In this document: in pieces, positions 23,901-34,541 of the stretch
How the letters are laid out: the number at the start of each line of letters is the position of its first letter
How positions within the stretch are numbered: position 1 is the first letter of the stretch
Assembly (NCBI GenBank): GCA_001953115.1
Contig: LSSL01001646.1
Span: 1 to 44,983, forward strand
Direction of reading: 5' to 3'
DNA length: 44,983 bases
Source: Smittium mucronatum
Lineage: Eukaryota > Kickxellomycota > Harpellomycetes > Harpellales > Legeriomycetaceae
The notes under the pieces: generated by a model
What the model was told of the DNA's origin: nothing
The model's input: the letters and a program-made list of their open reading frames with translations, nothing else
Database searches by the model: none
Translations under genes and position numbers: made by a program

Positions 23901-26194
23901 TATAAGAACATCGAGGTCATTTTTTTTAGCTTTAACAATATAAGTAATTTAACATCTTATTTACTTTGCGTTACTAGTACTATTATGTTACACGAGTTTT
24001 TTTATTCATCAATTAATTATTTAAAGGGGTTTAAAATATTTTTACTTTTTTAATCATTTTTCAAAGCATATTTCTAATTTTACGATAACTTTTTTTTTTA
24101 GATATTTTCCCCTAAAAAATAGTTATTTCACGAGATCCATATTTCTGCCGATTTAATTAGGTTCAAAAACAATATATAACTTCTGGATAAGTATTGGGAG
24201 ACTTTTAAATGGCTTTGAGACAAGATTTAATTTTTCAAATATCTTTATGAGAATATAAATAAAAAACAAAGGGGTATGATTTAAAAGGGATATTTTAAAT
24301 AGATTTTGATGATCTTGATAAATATTTTAACATTTTTATTAACTATTTAGAAATAATAGTGTAAAAGGCTATTACTAAAATCATCTTTATTTATAAAAGT
24401 GACTGTTAATTGCGCAATATCCAGTTCAGAATATTTATTTGATATTTTTTGTCTAATTAAATGATTTTTAGGATAAAAAAGATATAATAGAATATCAAAA
24501 AAATAATTAATTAAAGACCTATAAATTAATTTTGAAAAATTCTAAAGCTATTTACAAATTGTAAGGCAAAGGGATCTCCAATAATGAAAAAAAAAATATG
24601 AGTTACATTTTATGGTAATTGGTTAGTATTTATAGATATTATCTATTTTTTGAAAAAATATTGTTTCTTAATACCTTTTATCAAATAAGAGAATTCTATA
24701 AGGGAAGTTTATTAATCGATCTCACTTAATAATACTGAATCCAAATTTAAAATGGATCAAGGTTTAAGTAAAAATTATTAAAGCACCATGAATTGGTAAA
24801 TAATAGAAGTGATATCTCATTTTAATTATGATTTTTTAAACATCTCTCCTATAAATTTTTTTTATTATTTTTTCAAAATCTTACATTATTCTGTTTATTA
24901 AAATAACAATTTTTTTAATTTGTTCATAGTTTTTTCTAAATAAGCCCGATGAATATGAATTAAACCCTTAAAAAAGATTAGAGACTTAATAATACAATGA
25001 TTTCTAGAAAATTTCAGAAAATTTATTTCTCAAGAGATAGAATTATTTCATTTTATCATACATAATTTTTTTTAGTATATAAGGAAGTTTAGATATTAAT
25101 ATACTTTCTTTCTAATAAATTCATCCAAAAATCAGTTTTAAAGTTGTCTGAAGTTAATTTATTCAACAAAAGGGTAAGTATTAAAAGATTTATTTAAAAA
25201 TTAACTGAAATTTTTTAATTAACCCAGGTAAATAAACTTTCATTTATAATGAAACCGAATAATAGCCCTTTTTTGCTTAATTGGATAATATTTAAAAGTT
25301 TTTGTAAAGAAGGAGGAGAAATAATGTTGAAATATAAAATCAAAGCTTATAAAAACAGAAATTTTTAGAAACCTATTAAATTTTCTAAAATTTTCAGAAA
25401 TATTCCTTTACAATACTCGATAAAAAATTAAGGAAGAGAATATTAATTTTTCGCAAAGTGATCTATAAACCCATCTAAAATTAGTATGCTTTTAATTTAT
25501 TAATATTCTTTTAATATTTTAAAGTATAAAAACAATCAGTATATTTTTATTTCTTTTTTAGGAAATAACGGGATATTTATACAAATGAAAGTTGAATTTA
25601 TTTCATTTGATTTTTCAAGAACACATAAAAAATAATAATTTTATTATTTTTAAATCGCGATTGCCTTATCAACAAGATGGGCAGTAGAATTTTACACTTA
25701 AATATTTTTATTTAAACTGTTAGCCTTTTTCTCGTCAAAACCTTTATAAATTTGAGCATATATAGTAAATTTCTCATTTTTTTCTTTATCCTGTACGCCA
25801 AATTAAAAATTATGTATTATTAAACAAAAATGTATTACAAAAACATATTATAAGATAACAATAAGATAATCGATTAATGTAAAACAACAATCGAATAGCT
25901 ATCACTCCGATTAGTTTATTTTAGGATATCTTATTGTATTGTCAGGGATAAAAATCTTACTATTTTTCACTAGTGGCTAGAACATTTTTTTTCTGAGATT
26001 TTAGATAAATTGTTTATATCTTCAAAGATATCTTTTATTTATTAATTAATTTCCAGTTGAATTTTAGGCAATATACTCTTACAAATCTATATATGTTCAT
26101 CAATCTATTATCATTTTTTTTTTTTAAAATTATAAAAAAAGTCAATCAAAAAAATTAAAAAAAGTGAAATTTTTTTAAAATTTTCTAGGCTTAG

Positions 26195-27509
26195 CCACCC
26201 TCAGATGCATATACAACTCCGTGTATAGAGTTCATTGGTTCAAGGGAGCTATTTAATCGCTTAAATTATGAAGCACAAGTTTTTTTTGTACGTGGATTCC
26301 AATCAGAAGTTGGCTTTCTCCAGCCAAATATAAAAGCAGTAGTTTCATATTTTGGCTGAATTAAAGTATATTTAAAGATCTTTACCCAATTATTTTTCCA
26401 AATATCCCCAACTGGGATTCGTTGAAGCCCTAATATTGGTTTTTTATTTCTTACCGTATCTGCGCAGGTATGAGCCGACCGATCGTCTCATTCCGTTTTA
26501 AATCCCATCGAAAGAAATTTATCATGATGTGTTCGACGGTTTTCAGGCACATCGGGTTTGCAGATGGATGATTTTTTCAAAAATTTCTCATATTTGATAG
26601 CCACTGGGCAGTTTGGAAAGCCGCCAATCATATATTTCCGACGTTTTAGAGCCCAAGATTTAGGCATAAGTGCAAAAGTTAGAGATTTGCCTAGTGACCT
26701 TATCTGCAGAATTTTTGATCCAACGTCCACTGGTGGATTTTAGAACGGTTATTTTTATTTTCCCTCTCGACTATAGATGTTTGCTTCATCTTTTGAATTT
26801 ATAACATGAAACTTTTTTTTACCATCTTGCACTGCCGGTCACCCAGGTGGCGATTCTGGCATTGATTGGTGACTTAATGAAGTTGTAAACCTTAGATTTT
26901 TTTATGTTGTCCACTTGATATATGATGCATGTTCTCGAGCAGTGCTGGTTTTTTTAAAAAACATATTTTATCCCCAGTTAGACTTGGACTCGAAACTTAG
27001 CAGCAGACTTACCTACAGAAGCAACCAGTTGGATAACGTTGTCGGCTTCAGCTCAGTTCGGATCTACTCTGGCTTCGCTCATGCTTCAGGACTCACCTCC
27101 GTGACAGAAAATAGGCATTATAGCCGAACTTAGCAATTTACTCTTTACATCAACAGGCACGCCAGAACAGATCTCTCTGTATATTGTTGGAAATTTTGCA
27201 TGGTGTAACCTTGAGTTCGAAAAATTATATCTTAGAGTCTATAAGGCATATTTCGGGAGAACCAAATCGATAAGATCCCATATTTGAGGAAGAGCCTACT
27301 TTCCTTCCACAAATACTGTTAGATTTAGGCTCTAAAAAATGGCTCAGTAGTTTCAGGAGACTTTTTGTAAATGAAAAAAGTCATAATTTACAGCTAAATT
27401 TATCTTATTTCATCCAGCTTACTTGAAACAATATCATGGAGGGATATTTGCTTTGTTAGATTACACCCTTTTTCTATAGGCTCGCAACCGTTGTTCTGGC
27501 AGAGAAGCT
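26195..27509 (+). mobile_element. Island of decayed mobile-element-like fragments
   Basis: A GC-richer island right at the end of the desert. It contains several broken coding-like pieces on the plus strand: 26195-26359 (PPSDAYTTPCIEFIGSRELF, then a TGA), 26558-26743 (FSYLIATGQFGKPPIIYFRR region), 26915-27133 (LDSKLSSRLTYRSNQLDNVV region), and the HPAYLKQY repeat at 27411-27509. The pieces are in different frames with stops between them. I do not recognise a specific superfamily; the link to the copy at 20824 and the multi-fragment decay argue for an old retroelement or transposon. Opposite-strand frames over the same DNA are shadows as far as I can tell. Confidence 0.45.
27411..27509 (+). 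repeat. Dispersed repeat fragment, copy B (frameshifted)
   Basis: Counterpart of 20824-20920. It starts in frame as HPAYLKQYHGG, then needs a frame change to keep matching copy A (VRLHPFSIGSQPLFWQRS versus the VGRFNHFPVGTQPVVRQMS region of A). Hence at least this copy is non-functional. Confidence 0.6.
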
Positions 27510-28790
27510 AGTCTTGTTATGGATAATATTTCTTTAAAAGTGCTCATATTATATGATTTTTTGGAATATTTTTTTAACTAAGTCATTAGTAAAACTACAC
27601 CATTAAAAAAATCGCATGATCAAAGGGGCTAAGCGGTGAAAAAAGCGTGTTCATGAGTATAATTTTACATTTATGACACGCACATCGGGAAATAAATACT
27701 CATTTTCATTAAAAGTATGTTCGAGATACAATGTAGAAATATGAAAAAAGGTAACCAAAAAAAGACTTTATAGGGTAAATTTTAGTAAATTGCGAATCGT
27801 AAACTAGTAGTTGAAATATTAAAGAACAGTTATCATCAACCAAAACGAAATTTAGTTATTTAGTCTTATTATGCTATGACGTTAAGACTGGAGGGTTACT
27901 AAATAGGATTAGATAAAGAATTATGCCATTTTGAATTATTATAAAGAAAAGAATATAGAACTATGATTTAAAAACATCCCATCAAACTACATTATTGTCC
28001 AAAAATAAGGCGGATTTCTATTTGAGTGAATACCATTTTTAGTTAGGCCTAAAAAGGGGTAAACCAATAATAACAATACCCGTATATTTCTAGAAAAAAT
28101 TTTGATGGGAAACTGAAATGCATCCATTTCACACGGCCTTAAAGTTTAATTATTAGAATCTTTATGTGTCCATAAAAGCTGAGATGTAGTCGCCTGTTGG
28201 CTATGTTTGACTTGAAAAATTCCCGTTATGAACATTATAATGTCTCCATTGAAAATTTTCTACAATATGAGCGACCATACATACGCTTTTGGTTCTTTCT
28301 GTAGTGCAAAACTTAACACCACTATATTTTTATCTTAGAGTTTTATTGGTAGAAAGAATGTATTACATTTTTACATTCGCTAAATAGATAGAAAGGCTTT
28401 ATCGATTTCAGATAATTGGAGGGCCTAAAATGTATCAATCTTCAACGCCCTCAGTAATTGGTGTTTTACCATTATAAAAATAAAAAACATAAAGTGTTTC
28501 ACCAGTTGATTGGTTAAAAATTCTCAATAATTAGAACTATAGAAATTACTTAATATTATCTCAAAAACAAAAATCACTAGCTTTGATCAGCAAACCTAGC
28601 AATCGGATAGTATAATTGATTTTTTTGGTGGGTGATATTCAAGTTGTGATTTCATAAGCTCTTTACCCATAAATAAACTCAATATAAGGGGTTTACACTT
28701 CTTAAATTTGAATATTTCTTCTACCTTTAGTATCAATAATTAACTCTGAAGTGGATTTAAAGATTTTAATGTCCTAAATTGAGTATTAAA
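27510..28790. other. Upstream region of the first thioredoxin gene with coding-like scraps
   Basis: Less AT-rich than the desert. A 34-codon plus-strand ORF at 28203-28304 begins MFDLKNSRYEHYNVSIENFL. The minus strand over the same bases has an open frame reading TERTKSVCMVAHIVENFQWR. Only one (or neither) can be real, and I recognise no family. The last ~300 bases should include the promoter of the gene at 28791; I cannot point to a specific element. Confidence 0.35.
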
Positions 28791-31460
28791 ATGAAGCTCT
28801 ATTTTCATATTTATAATATATTTGGATTTATAGCTTTGCTTCCTAAATTCAATTCTTCCCAAGTTTTGTCCAGTGCGAGTCCCGCCAAAAATCAAAAAAT
28901 ATATCACATTTCTGACAATGAGAGCTTCAAAGCTTCGTTTGATTCAAATAGGGGACGCAAAATTCTTAAAAGGGAACTTCCAACTATTGGTGAAACTGTA
29001 GATTTGTTCAAGGATAATTTTCCCGACTTTCTTTCTACCGGCCTTAAATTAATCAAGTACTACTCCCCAAAATGCGGAGCCTGTAATATGCTTAAGCCTG
29101 TCTGGGAAAAAGTAGCTGCTGATTTCGGCTCCAAAAATCCTAAAACCCCCGTTTTTGGGAATTTCAATTGTTTAATCAATCAGGATATTTGCGGAGAGCA
29201 GGGGATTGAAGTTTGGCCCACTGTTATTGCCTATTTTAATGGGGTTAAGCTCGATTCCTTTAGAGGATTTAAGGAAGCGCCTATTGTCTCAGACTTTGTA
29301 TCAACTGTTTTAAGGACGATCGAAAAAGATCCAAAATCTCAAGCCCCCTCAACATCCGTCTTTAATCCTGTTGATATTCAGACTTCTAAAGACATTGCCG
29401 TAGGAAATTCGAAATCTGATGTCTCAAACATTAAAACTCCTGCATTAACAATTGATCCTTCCCTCGAAATTCAAAATAGTATTGTTTTAAAAGACTCTAA
29501 TTTTATTTCTTCCACCGGTTCTAATTCTTGGCTCATAAAATTCCACACCCCAACTTGTCCATATTGCGTCAAATTGGCACCCATTTGGACCGAATTTACC
29601 GACTCAATGGCCAAAGAGGCCAATTCAGCTGGATTGTATTTCGGTGAAGTAAATTGTCTTGAAAATAATATTTGCAAAAAACAAAAAATCGATGGATATC
29701 CCACCATCAACTTTTATAAAAACGGCTCCCTCATTGAAGAAATTGTAAATACCTCTATAGGTGAATTAAAAAGTTTTGCTTCTACTTTCATCAAAGATTC
29801 TCAAAAAATCCTTTCTGCTGATACTCCACTTCAAGAAGATAAATTAAAAGAGGTTGTTGTCCAAGAAGATAAATTGAAAGAAGTTGTTGTCCAAGAAGAT
29901 AAATTGAAAGAAGTTGTTGTCCAAGAAGATAAATTGAAAGAGGTTGTTATCCAAGAAGATTTATCTAATGATACTACCTCAACAATATTGGGAATAGATC
30001 CCCCCAGCGATAAAAAAATTTCTGTTGATTCTAAAACTAGTGATATTGAGATTTACCTTCAAAATGTTGGAAAAGTTTTAGATAACGCACAGTTCGCTAA
30101 TTACAATGATGATTATGTCAAATTGACAGACTCTAATTACAATAAATACTTGAAAAACAGTCTCTGGGTTGTGGCTTTTTTTACTCCCGGTTGTCCTGAG
30201 TGTGATTCTCTAGAAAAAAACATGGTAAGATTCGCTAGAAATAAAAAAGGTGCTGTCAACGTAGGCTATGTCGACTGTAAAAAAAATCCTCAGCTTTGCG
30301 ATTCCCAATCTTCAAGTGTTTTTCCTACTATAAAGCTTATTTATAATTCCTATAGTACTGAGTATTTGGACAGACTAATGCACTCCTCACAGATTTCCAA
30401 ATTTATTTCTGATATCAGGTTCAGCAAAAGTGACGTTTCATCTTACCATAATTCTAATGAAATTACGGATGTCAATAATTTGAGCTATGAAGAAATGAAA
30501 TTCAACCAAAATAATCCAATGTTTGTCTTCATTAAAAAGTCTTCAACCAACTTAAACCTTTCTTTATCAAGACTTGCTTCAATCATTTCCATGAATGGAA
30601 ATCTTTTCCATTATTCAAAAGACGAGTCCCTCCAGGTGTATCTATATAACGAGTTTTCCGGTGAAGATAAAATATCTAGTTCAAGCCAGATTGATTCCGA
30701 TTTCTTGGTTGCTATATTTGACGGTGTTATCAAAAAGTTCCCTGGGGATTTTTCTGATGTCTTCCAAATCTCAGATTGGATGTATGAAGCTAGAAAATCT
30801 TGTTACAGGAAATCCCTGTTAGAGTTGGATTTAGGAAATTTTAACAGCTATATCAATAATACTGATATTATGGCTCTTGCAGTTATTGATCCATCCGCTC
30901 AATCAATTTCTAACGAGATGAAAATGAGTTTAAAAGAATCAAGTGCTGATTTCAAGTTATATCTAAGCACGGATCAAGCATTCGCCAACAAAAAAGTTGA
31001 ATTTCTATTTGTCAATGGCATAAATTTCCAGAGTTATATTTCAAAAGTATTCGGACTTACTCCTAATGAGTACCCTGCTCTTGTTTTCCTTGAACCCAAA
31101 AACAATTATTTTTATCTGCCTTATTCTGCAGGTTCGGCTATTTCAAACATTAAAAGTTCTAAATTGTTTAGTAACCTTAATAGAATCGATTTGAATGCTT
31201 TTGTCAAGTCAATTCCTAATTTTGTTGAAGAACACAACCCCAACCATCCATTTTTGCGCCAATTTATGTCTAAACAGCTTGTTCAAAAAATATCAGCATT
31301 TTCATCCACTCCAAAAGAAAAAGCCTCAAAATCTAATGAAGGAAGAAACTTAGCTATAATTTTCGGCGTATTAATTTTTATAGCCCTTGTTCTGATCGTT
31401 TTAAGATCCCACTTCAAAAACAAAAAATATTCTGAACTCCCACTTCATAAGTCGAATTGA
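28791..31460 (+). CDS. Transmembrane PDI-like protein with three CxxC thioredoxin domains (paralogue 1)
   Basis: Predicted ER/secretory type I membrane thiol oxidoreductase of the protein disulfide isomerase superfamily, 889 residues. The frame is open four codons upstream, but 28791 is the first ATG and gives a hydrophobic signal peptide (about residues 2-18). Active-site motifs: CGAC (95-98), CPYC (256-259) and CPEC (468-471), each followed by a second Cys pair of the 'NCxxxxxxC' or 'DCxxxxxxC' type and a cis-Pro loop (WPT 142-144, YPT 303-305, FPT 511-513). Residues ~560-810 lack CxxC and may hold further thioredoxin-like folds. A near-perfect 10-residue tandem repeat (347-386) separates domains 2 and 3. 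A single transmembrane helix (about 854-871) is followed by a basic tail ending SELPLHKSN. Architecture recalls yeast Eps1 or animal TMX-type proteins, but three redox motifs plus the membrane anchor is unusual. Substrates unknown. Confidence 0.93.
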   Translation: MKLYFHIYNIFGFIALLPKFNSSQVLSSASPAKNQKIYHISDNESFKASFDSNRGRKILKRELPTIGETVDLFKDNFPDFLSTGLKLIKYYSPKCGACNMLKPVWEKVAADFGSKNPKTPVFGNFNCLINQDICGEQGIEVWPTVIAYFNGVKLDSFRGFKEAPIVSDFVSTVLRTIEKDPKSQAPSTSVFNPVDIQTSKDIAVGNSKSDVSNIKTPALTIDPSLEIQNSIVLKDSNFISSTGSNSWLIKFHTPTCPYCVKLAPIWTEFTDSMAKEANSAGLYFGEVNCLENNICKKQKIDGYPTINFYKNGSLIEEIVNTSIGELKSFASTFIKDSQKILSADTPLQEDKLKEVVVQEDKLKEVVVQEDKLKEVVVQEDKLKEVVIQEDLSNDTTSTILGIDPPSDKKISVDSKTSDIEIYLQNVGKVLDNAQFANYNDDYVKLTDSNYNKYLKNSLWVVAFFTPGCPECDSLEKNMVRFARNKKGAVNVGYVDCKKNPQLCDSQSSSVFPTIKLIYNSYSTEYLDRLMHSSQISKFISDIRFSKSDVSSYHNSNEITDVNNLSYEEMKFNQNNPMFVFIKKSSTNLNLSLSRLASIISMNGNLFHYSKDESLQVYLYNEFSGEDKISSSSQIDSDFLVAIFDGVIKKFPGDFSDVFQISDWMYEARKSCYRKSLLELDLGNFNSYINNTDIMALAVIDPSAQSISNEMKMSLKESSADFKLYLSTDQAFANKKVEFLFVNGINFQSYISKVFGLTPNEYPALVFLEPKNNYFYLPYSAGSAISNIKSSKLFSNLNRIDLNAFVKSIPNFVEEHNPNHPFLRQFMSKQLVQKISAFSSTPKEKASKSNEGRNLAIIFGVLIFIALVLIVLRSHFKNKKYSELPLHKSN
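29829..29960 (+). repeat. 30-bp in-frame tandem repeat, ~4.4 copies
   Basis: Unit translates as VQEDKLKEVV, with the first copy starting L and the last partial copy IQED. Copies differ by only a few synonymous or near-synonymous bases, so the expansion is recent. It lies in the linker between the second and third thioredoxin domains and predicts a charged helical spacer. The paralogue at 34542 lacks it. Confidence 0.95.
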
Positions 31461-32392
31461 TCTTATTCTATACTAGAATTATTTGCCCTTAATAGATGAC
31501 AATAAAAGGGTTTTATAATTAATTCACCTGTAATTCATGGACTATTTAAATTAATAGTTTTACATCAAGTCTTTTTTTATATCTTTGAAAAAATATAAAT
31601 ATATTCAAACACTCTTCGTAATTATACCACTTATTTTGTCAAAGTTTCCAATTATTATTGTGGATTTGGAATAGGTTTAACGGAATTTGAACTATCTGAT
31701 TCCTTTTATAATTTCCCATACTTTTCTTTGACACCACTTGATATTCTGAATATATTAATGATAGTTTTTGTATTTTAAATAGATGCAGGTCATTCCGTTA
31801 GAATTGTTTTCAAACCTTATCAAATCTCAATTTCGTTAGAATTTTCAATATTTTATCTTTATTTTTCATTCAAGAAGTTTATCTGAAATATTTGTGATTT
31901 TTTAAACTTATTTTGAGAGGATATTTTAAAGGATATCTTAAAATAAAGCTTTTCGGCCCTAATTTAATGTTTTATCGCCTAAAATATATGGTAATAGTAA
32001 TGTAAAAAGCTTCTAAATGCGTTTGAGCGTTCATTTTTTAAATATTGAAGTTCAATTTTTTTGAAATAAACCAATAAAACTCCATTATAAACTCTTTATA
32101 TATCTCGTATCAACCTAATATCTAAACCTAAAAACCATTCTGCCAAATGTAATTAAACGATTATTTTGAGATCATTAGTTTATTTAATTATTTACGTAAT
32201 AAAAATTTCACAGCTGTTCAAAATAGATTTTCGTTTTATCTTAATGTCAGAATTCAGTTTTGTTAATAAGTTCTAATCGTTGTTTTCTTTTAATAACTGG
32301 TCTTGTAAATTTAACTGATCTGAGTGTGGGCCAGTTATGGACTGGAAAATTGGTTTATTAAATAAATATATTAAATATATACAATTTCATCA
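31461..32392. other. Intergenic, 3' flank of paralogue 1 to tRNA-Val
   Basis: AT-rich spacer. A minus-strand open stretch of about 50 codons without an early ATG (ending at a TGA at 31639-31641, with SKKSMGNYKRNQIVQIPLNL) is noticeable, but no splice partners or family were found. Confidence 0.4.
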
Positions 32393-32465
32393 AGAGTAGT
32401 GGTGTAGTGGTTATCACGTCTGCCTCACACGCAGAAGGTCTTGGGTTCAATCCCCAATTACTCTA
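32393..32465 (+). tRNA. tRNA-Val (CAC)
   Basis: Complete 73-nt cloverleaf: acceptor AGAGTAG pairs with TTACTCT (one G-U), D arm GTGTAGTGGTTATCAC, anticodon stem TCTGC/GCAGA with loop CTCACAC (anticodon CAC), T arm TTGGG-TTCAATC-CCCAA and discriminator A. No intron. The internal A box and B box (GGTTCAATCCC) are intact. It closely resembles typical eukaryotic tRNA-Val. Confidence 0.97.
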
Positions 32466-32473
32466 ATGGGTTA

Positions 32474-32477
32474 TTTT
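32474..32477 (+). terminator. RNA polymerase III terminator of tRNA-Val
   Basis: The first run of four T, nine bases after the mature 3' end, fits a Pol III stop signal. Confidence 0.6.
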
Positions 32478-33307
32478 ATTGTTATGTGTAAAAATGGACA
32501 ATATATTTAATGTTTTATAATTTAGAAAAGTAATTTTCTTTAAACTAAAAATTCGATTTCTTTTTTTCATATTTTTTTAGTATAGTTTTTAATGACGTTA
32601 TCTTACAATAAAATTCCGTGATACAAAAAAAAAAAAACTACAAACACCATATTTCATTTTTAAAGCAATGAAAACCCAATTAATAATACGGATTTTCTAA
32701 AAAACTTCCAAAATTAAAAAAGGGGGGGGGGGAAGAGGGGCAAGACCCGGTTTAAATCTTTAGCATTTTTAATTTTTTAAAGAAAACTAGTCCTACAACT
32801 CAATTAAAATAATATTGAAATGGTGTTTATTGCCCTAAATATGGACCACTTATTAATTAAAAAAAATTCCAATTAAAGTTTTTTTTGTAAAATATTCATA
32901 TATAATGGAAACGTCTATACAATATATGTATACTTTTAAATACATTCTCACATTATCAAAAAAACAATTGATTATTTTTTCCTTTTATTGTATTTTTACT
33001 TTAGTTTTTTCTAGTATTTGAATATTATAAATAAATTCCCTTTAAAAAAAATTATCAAAAAAACAAAACAAACAGATTCCACGCCATTACTATAAATTCA
33101 TTATAAAAACAAATCACCTTTTCCCCTGAATAAAATTATAATTTTGTATGGATAATTTAGAAATCTCATACTGGAGGGTGAAAGCGTAAAAGATAATTTT
33201 CTAAAAAAATAAAATTATAACCAGCTTACTGACCTATTTATGCCTGTATTTTATTTAATATTAGTTTGAAAAAAACCAAATAAAAAAATTCTATTAAAGA
33301 AGTATTG
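32478..33307. other. AT-rich spacer with an 11-G run
   Basis: Spacer between tRNA-Val and the minus-strand gene. It contains an 11-base G run at 32722-32732 followed by a short purine-rich stretch. Nothing else recognisable. Confidence 0.5.
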
Positions 33308-34187
33308 CTAACAATATAGAATCCCCATTTGACCTTCTAAATGGTTTCCCGATAGTATTTGAAAACTATATTCAACTATGGTGGCACCCATCTCAAACAT
33401 TTTACCCATTGATGAATGTATATGCTTTTTTTTATTTCATTCATTTATCTAATTATAAACAAACTCAGGCAGAAAACAACGGTCGAATTTACATATAATT
33501 TTTATCTCTAACAAAATTGACAAATCGAGGAGGTAAGATGCAAAGCATGTAACTCTTAATAGATTACCAGAAAGAATTTTCGCAAAGCAATAGAACCTAA
33601 TACTATAGGCATATTTGTGGAATTTTTAATTTAAAAATCGTATTTTGGTGGTATTGACCTGAATCCAATGGCCCTTGATTCTCTTCGGCCAGGTTTATTG
33701 TACTTTGAGTCAGAGATGTTTTTACCACATTCCATCCCTTTCCAGTGCCAAAAGCTGTTTGCATAATATTATTTTGAATGCGTACTAACAAAATTATATC
33801 ATAAGCTTCAAATCCGCTATATTTATTTTATTACTTGGGTGGTCTTAGTGTTACATGGATGAATTATTCATTTCATATTTCGGATTTCTTGATACTAGCA
33901 AGCATAAATAATTGCATAATTATATTATAATATTCAATTCACCGATTCTTTGCGAATTATTTATCTAATAATTCCGCTCCTTTTACTCATGTTTTATTGG
34001 GCTGTAATTTTTTAGCTTTACCTAATAATATGGTTACACTTATTGTTCTTCCCTTCGGATGAACTATCTCACCATTCACATCGGGCGGAAAAATAATGGC
34101 ATTTCTAGTATATGAGATAAAATGGTTTAGACTTTCTTTTTTCAAGACGTGTACCCAATCAGCGTAAACTTTTAGAAAAGTTGTCAT
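33308..34187 (-). CDS. Probable four-exon gene, unknown function
   Basis: Model on the minus strand: 34187-34022, 33784-33659, 33596-33568, 33424-33308, with introns of 237, 62 and 143 nt. All junctions are GT-AG and all phases match, giving 145 residues from the ATG at 34187 to a TAG at 33308. Exon 1 carries SYTRNAIIFPPDVNGEIVHP; exon 2 carries MQTAFGTGKGWNVVKTSLTQ; exon 4 carries MGKMFEMGATIVEYSFQILS. Amino-acid composition is balanced, unlike chance AT-rich frames. Donors GTAAAG and GTAATC are good; GTCAAT is weaker. The acceptor of exon 2 could alternatively be 17 bases upstream (also in phase), and that of exon 4 follows an A-rich tract. I recognise no family; the beta-strand-like pattern of exons 1-2 is suggestive only. 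It lies divergent to the second thioredoxin gene, sharing a ~350-bp promoter region. Confidence 0.45.
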
Positions 34188-34541
34188 AAATTTTAAATGA
34201 TTTGCAAGATACGAGTCCCATTAGGCGAATTTATCTAAGCGTTGGCTGTTTTTCCTGTTCTATTTTTGGATTTACTGATCACTGCCGGGTATATATAAAT
34301 TTCCGCCAATATCAAAAATCGAATAAGATCATGTAAATCCGAATTGGTGCTACATTACATAACCAGTCAGAAATCAATTGATTCACCTTGTCATGGTTTT
34401 TGCAATAAATATTTCATTCTAGCTTTTCTCAGTAAAACATTTTTGTTGCATTTATCAACCACTTTGAATAATTTTCAATGTTATTAATCGCATATGGCAT
34501 TATCCATCTCAAGTAATTTTCTATAGAGATTCTCTGTCGCA
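34188..34541. promoter_or_regulatory. Divergent promoter region
   Basis: About 350 bp between the minus-strand gene start (34187) and the plus-strand thioredoxin gene (34542). A TATATAAA string occurs at about 34291-34298. It is the only TATA-like candidate I can point to; its distance to either start makes a role uncertain. Confidence 0.3.

Larger units (their letters stand above)
12501..26190. other. Extreme AT-rich gene desert
   Basis: Nearly 14 kb of DNA dominated by A and T, with many poly-A/poly-T tracts and TATATA runs and no recognisable protein family or RNA gene on either strand. The ORFs in it (for example 13140-13409 and 15068-15334) start at TTG or ATG, have low-complexity K/N/I/F composition and are within chance length. 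Only small islands differ in composition: about 15848-16146, 17071-17202 and 20817-20990, listed or discussed separately. It may be heterochromatin-like, a centromere-like tract or decayed transposon space. Confidence 0.6.

Noticed and set aside
31639..31805. Open minus-strand stretch downstream of thioredoxin paralogue 1
   Set aside because: No early ATG, no convincing splice acceptor and no family.
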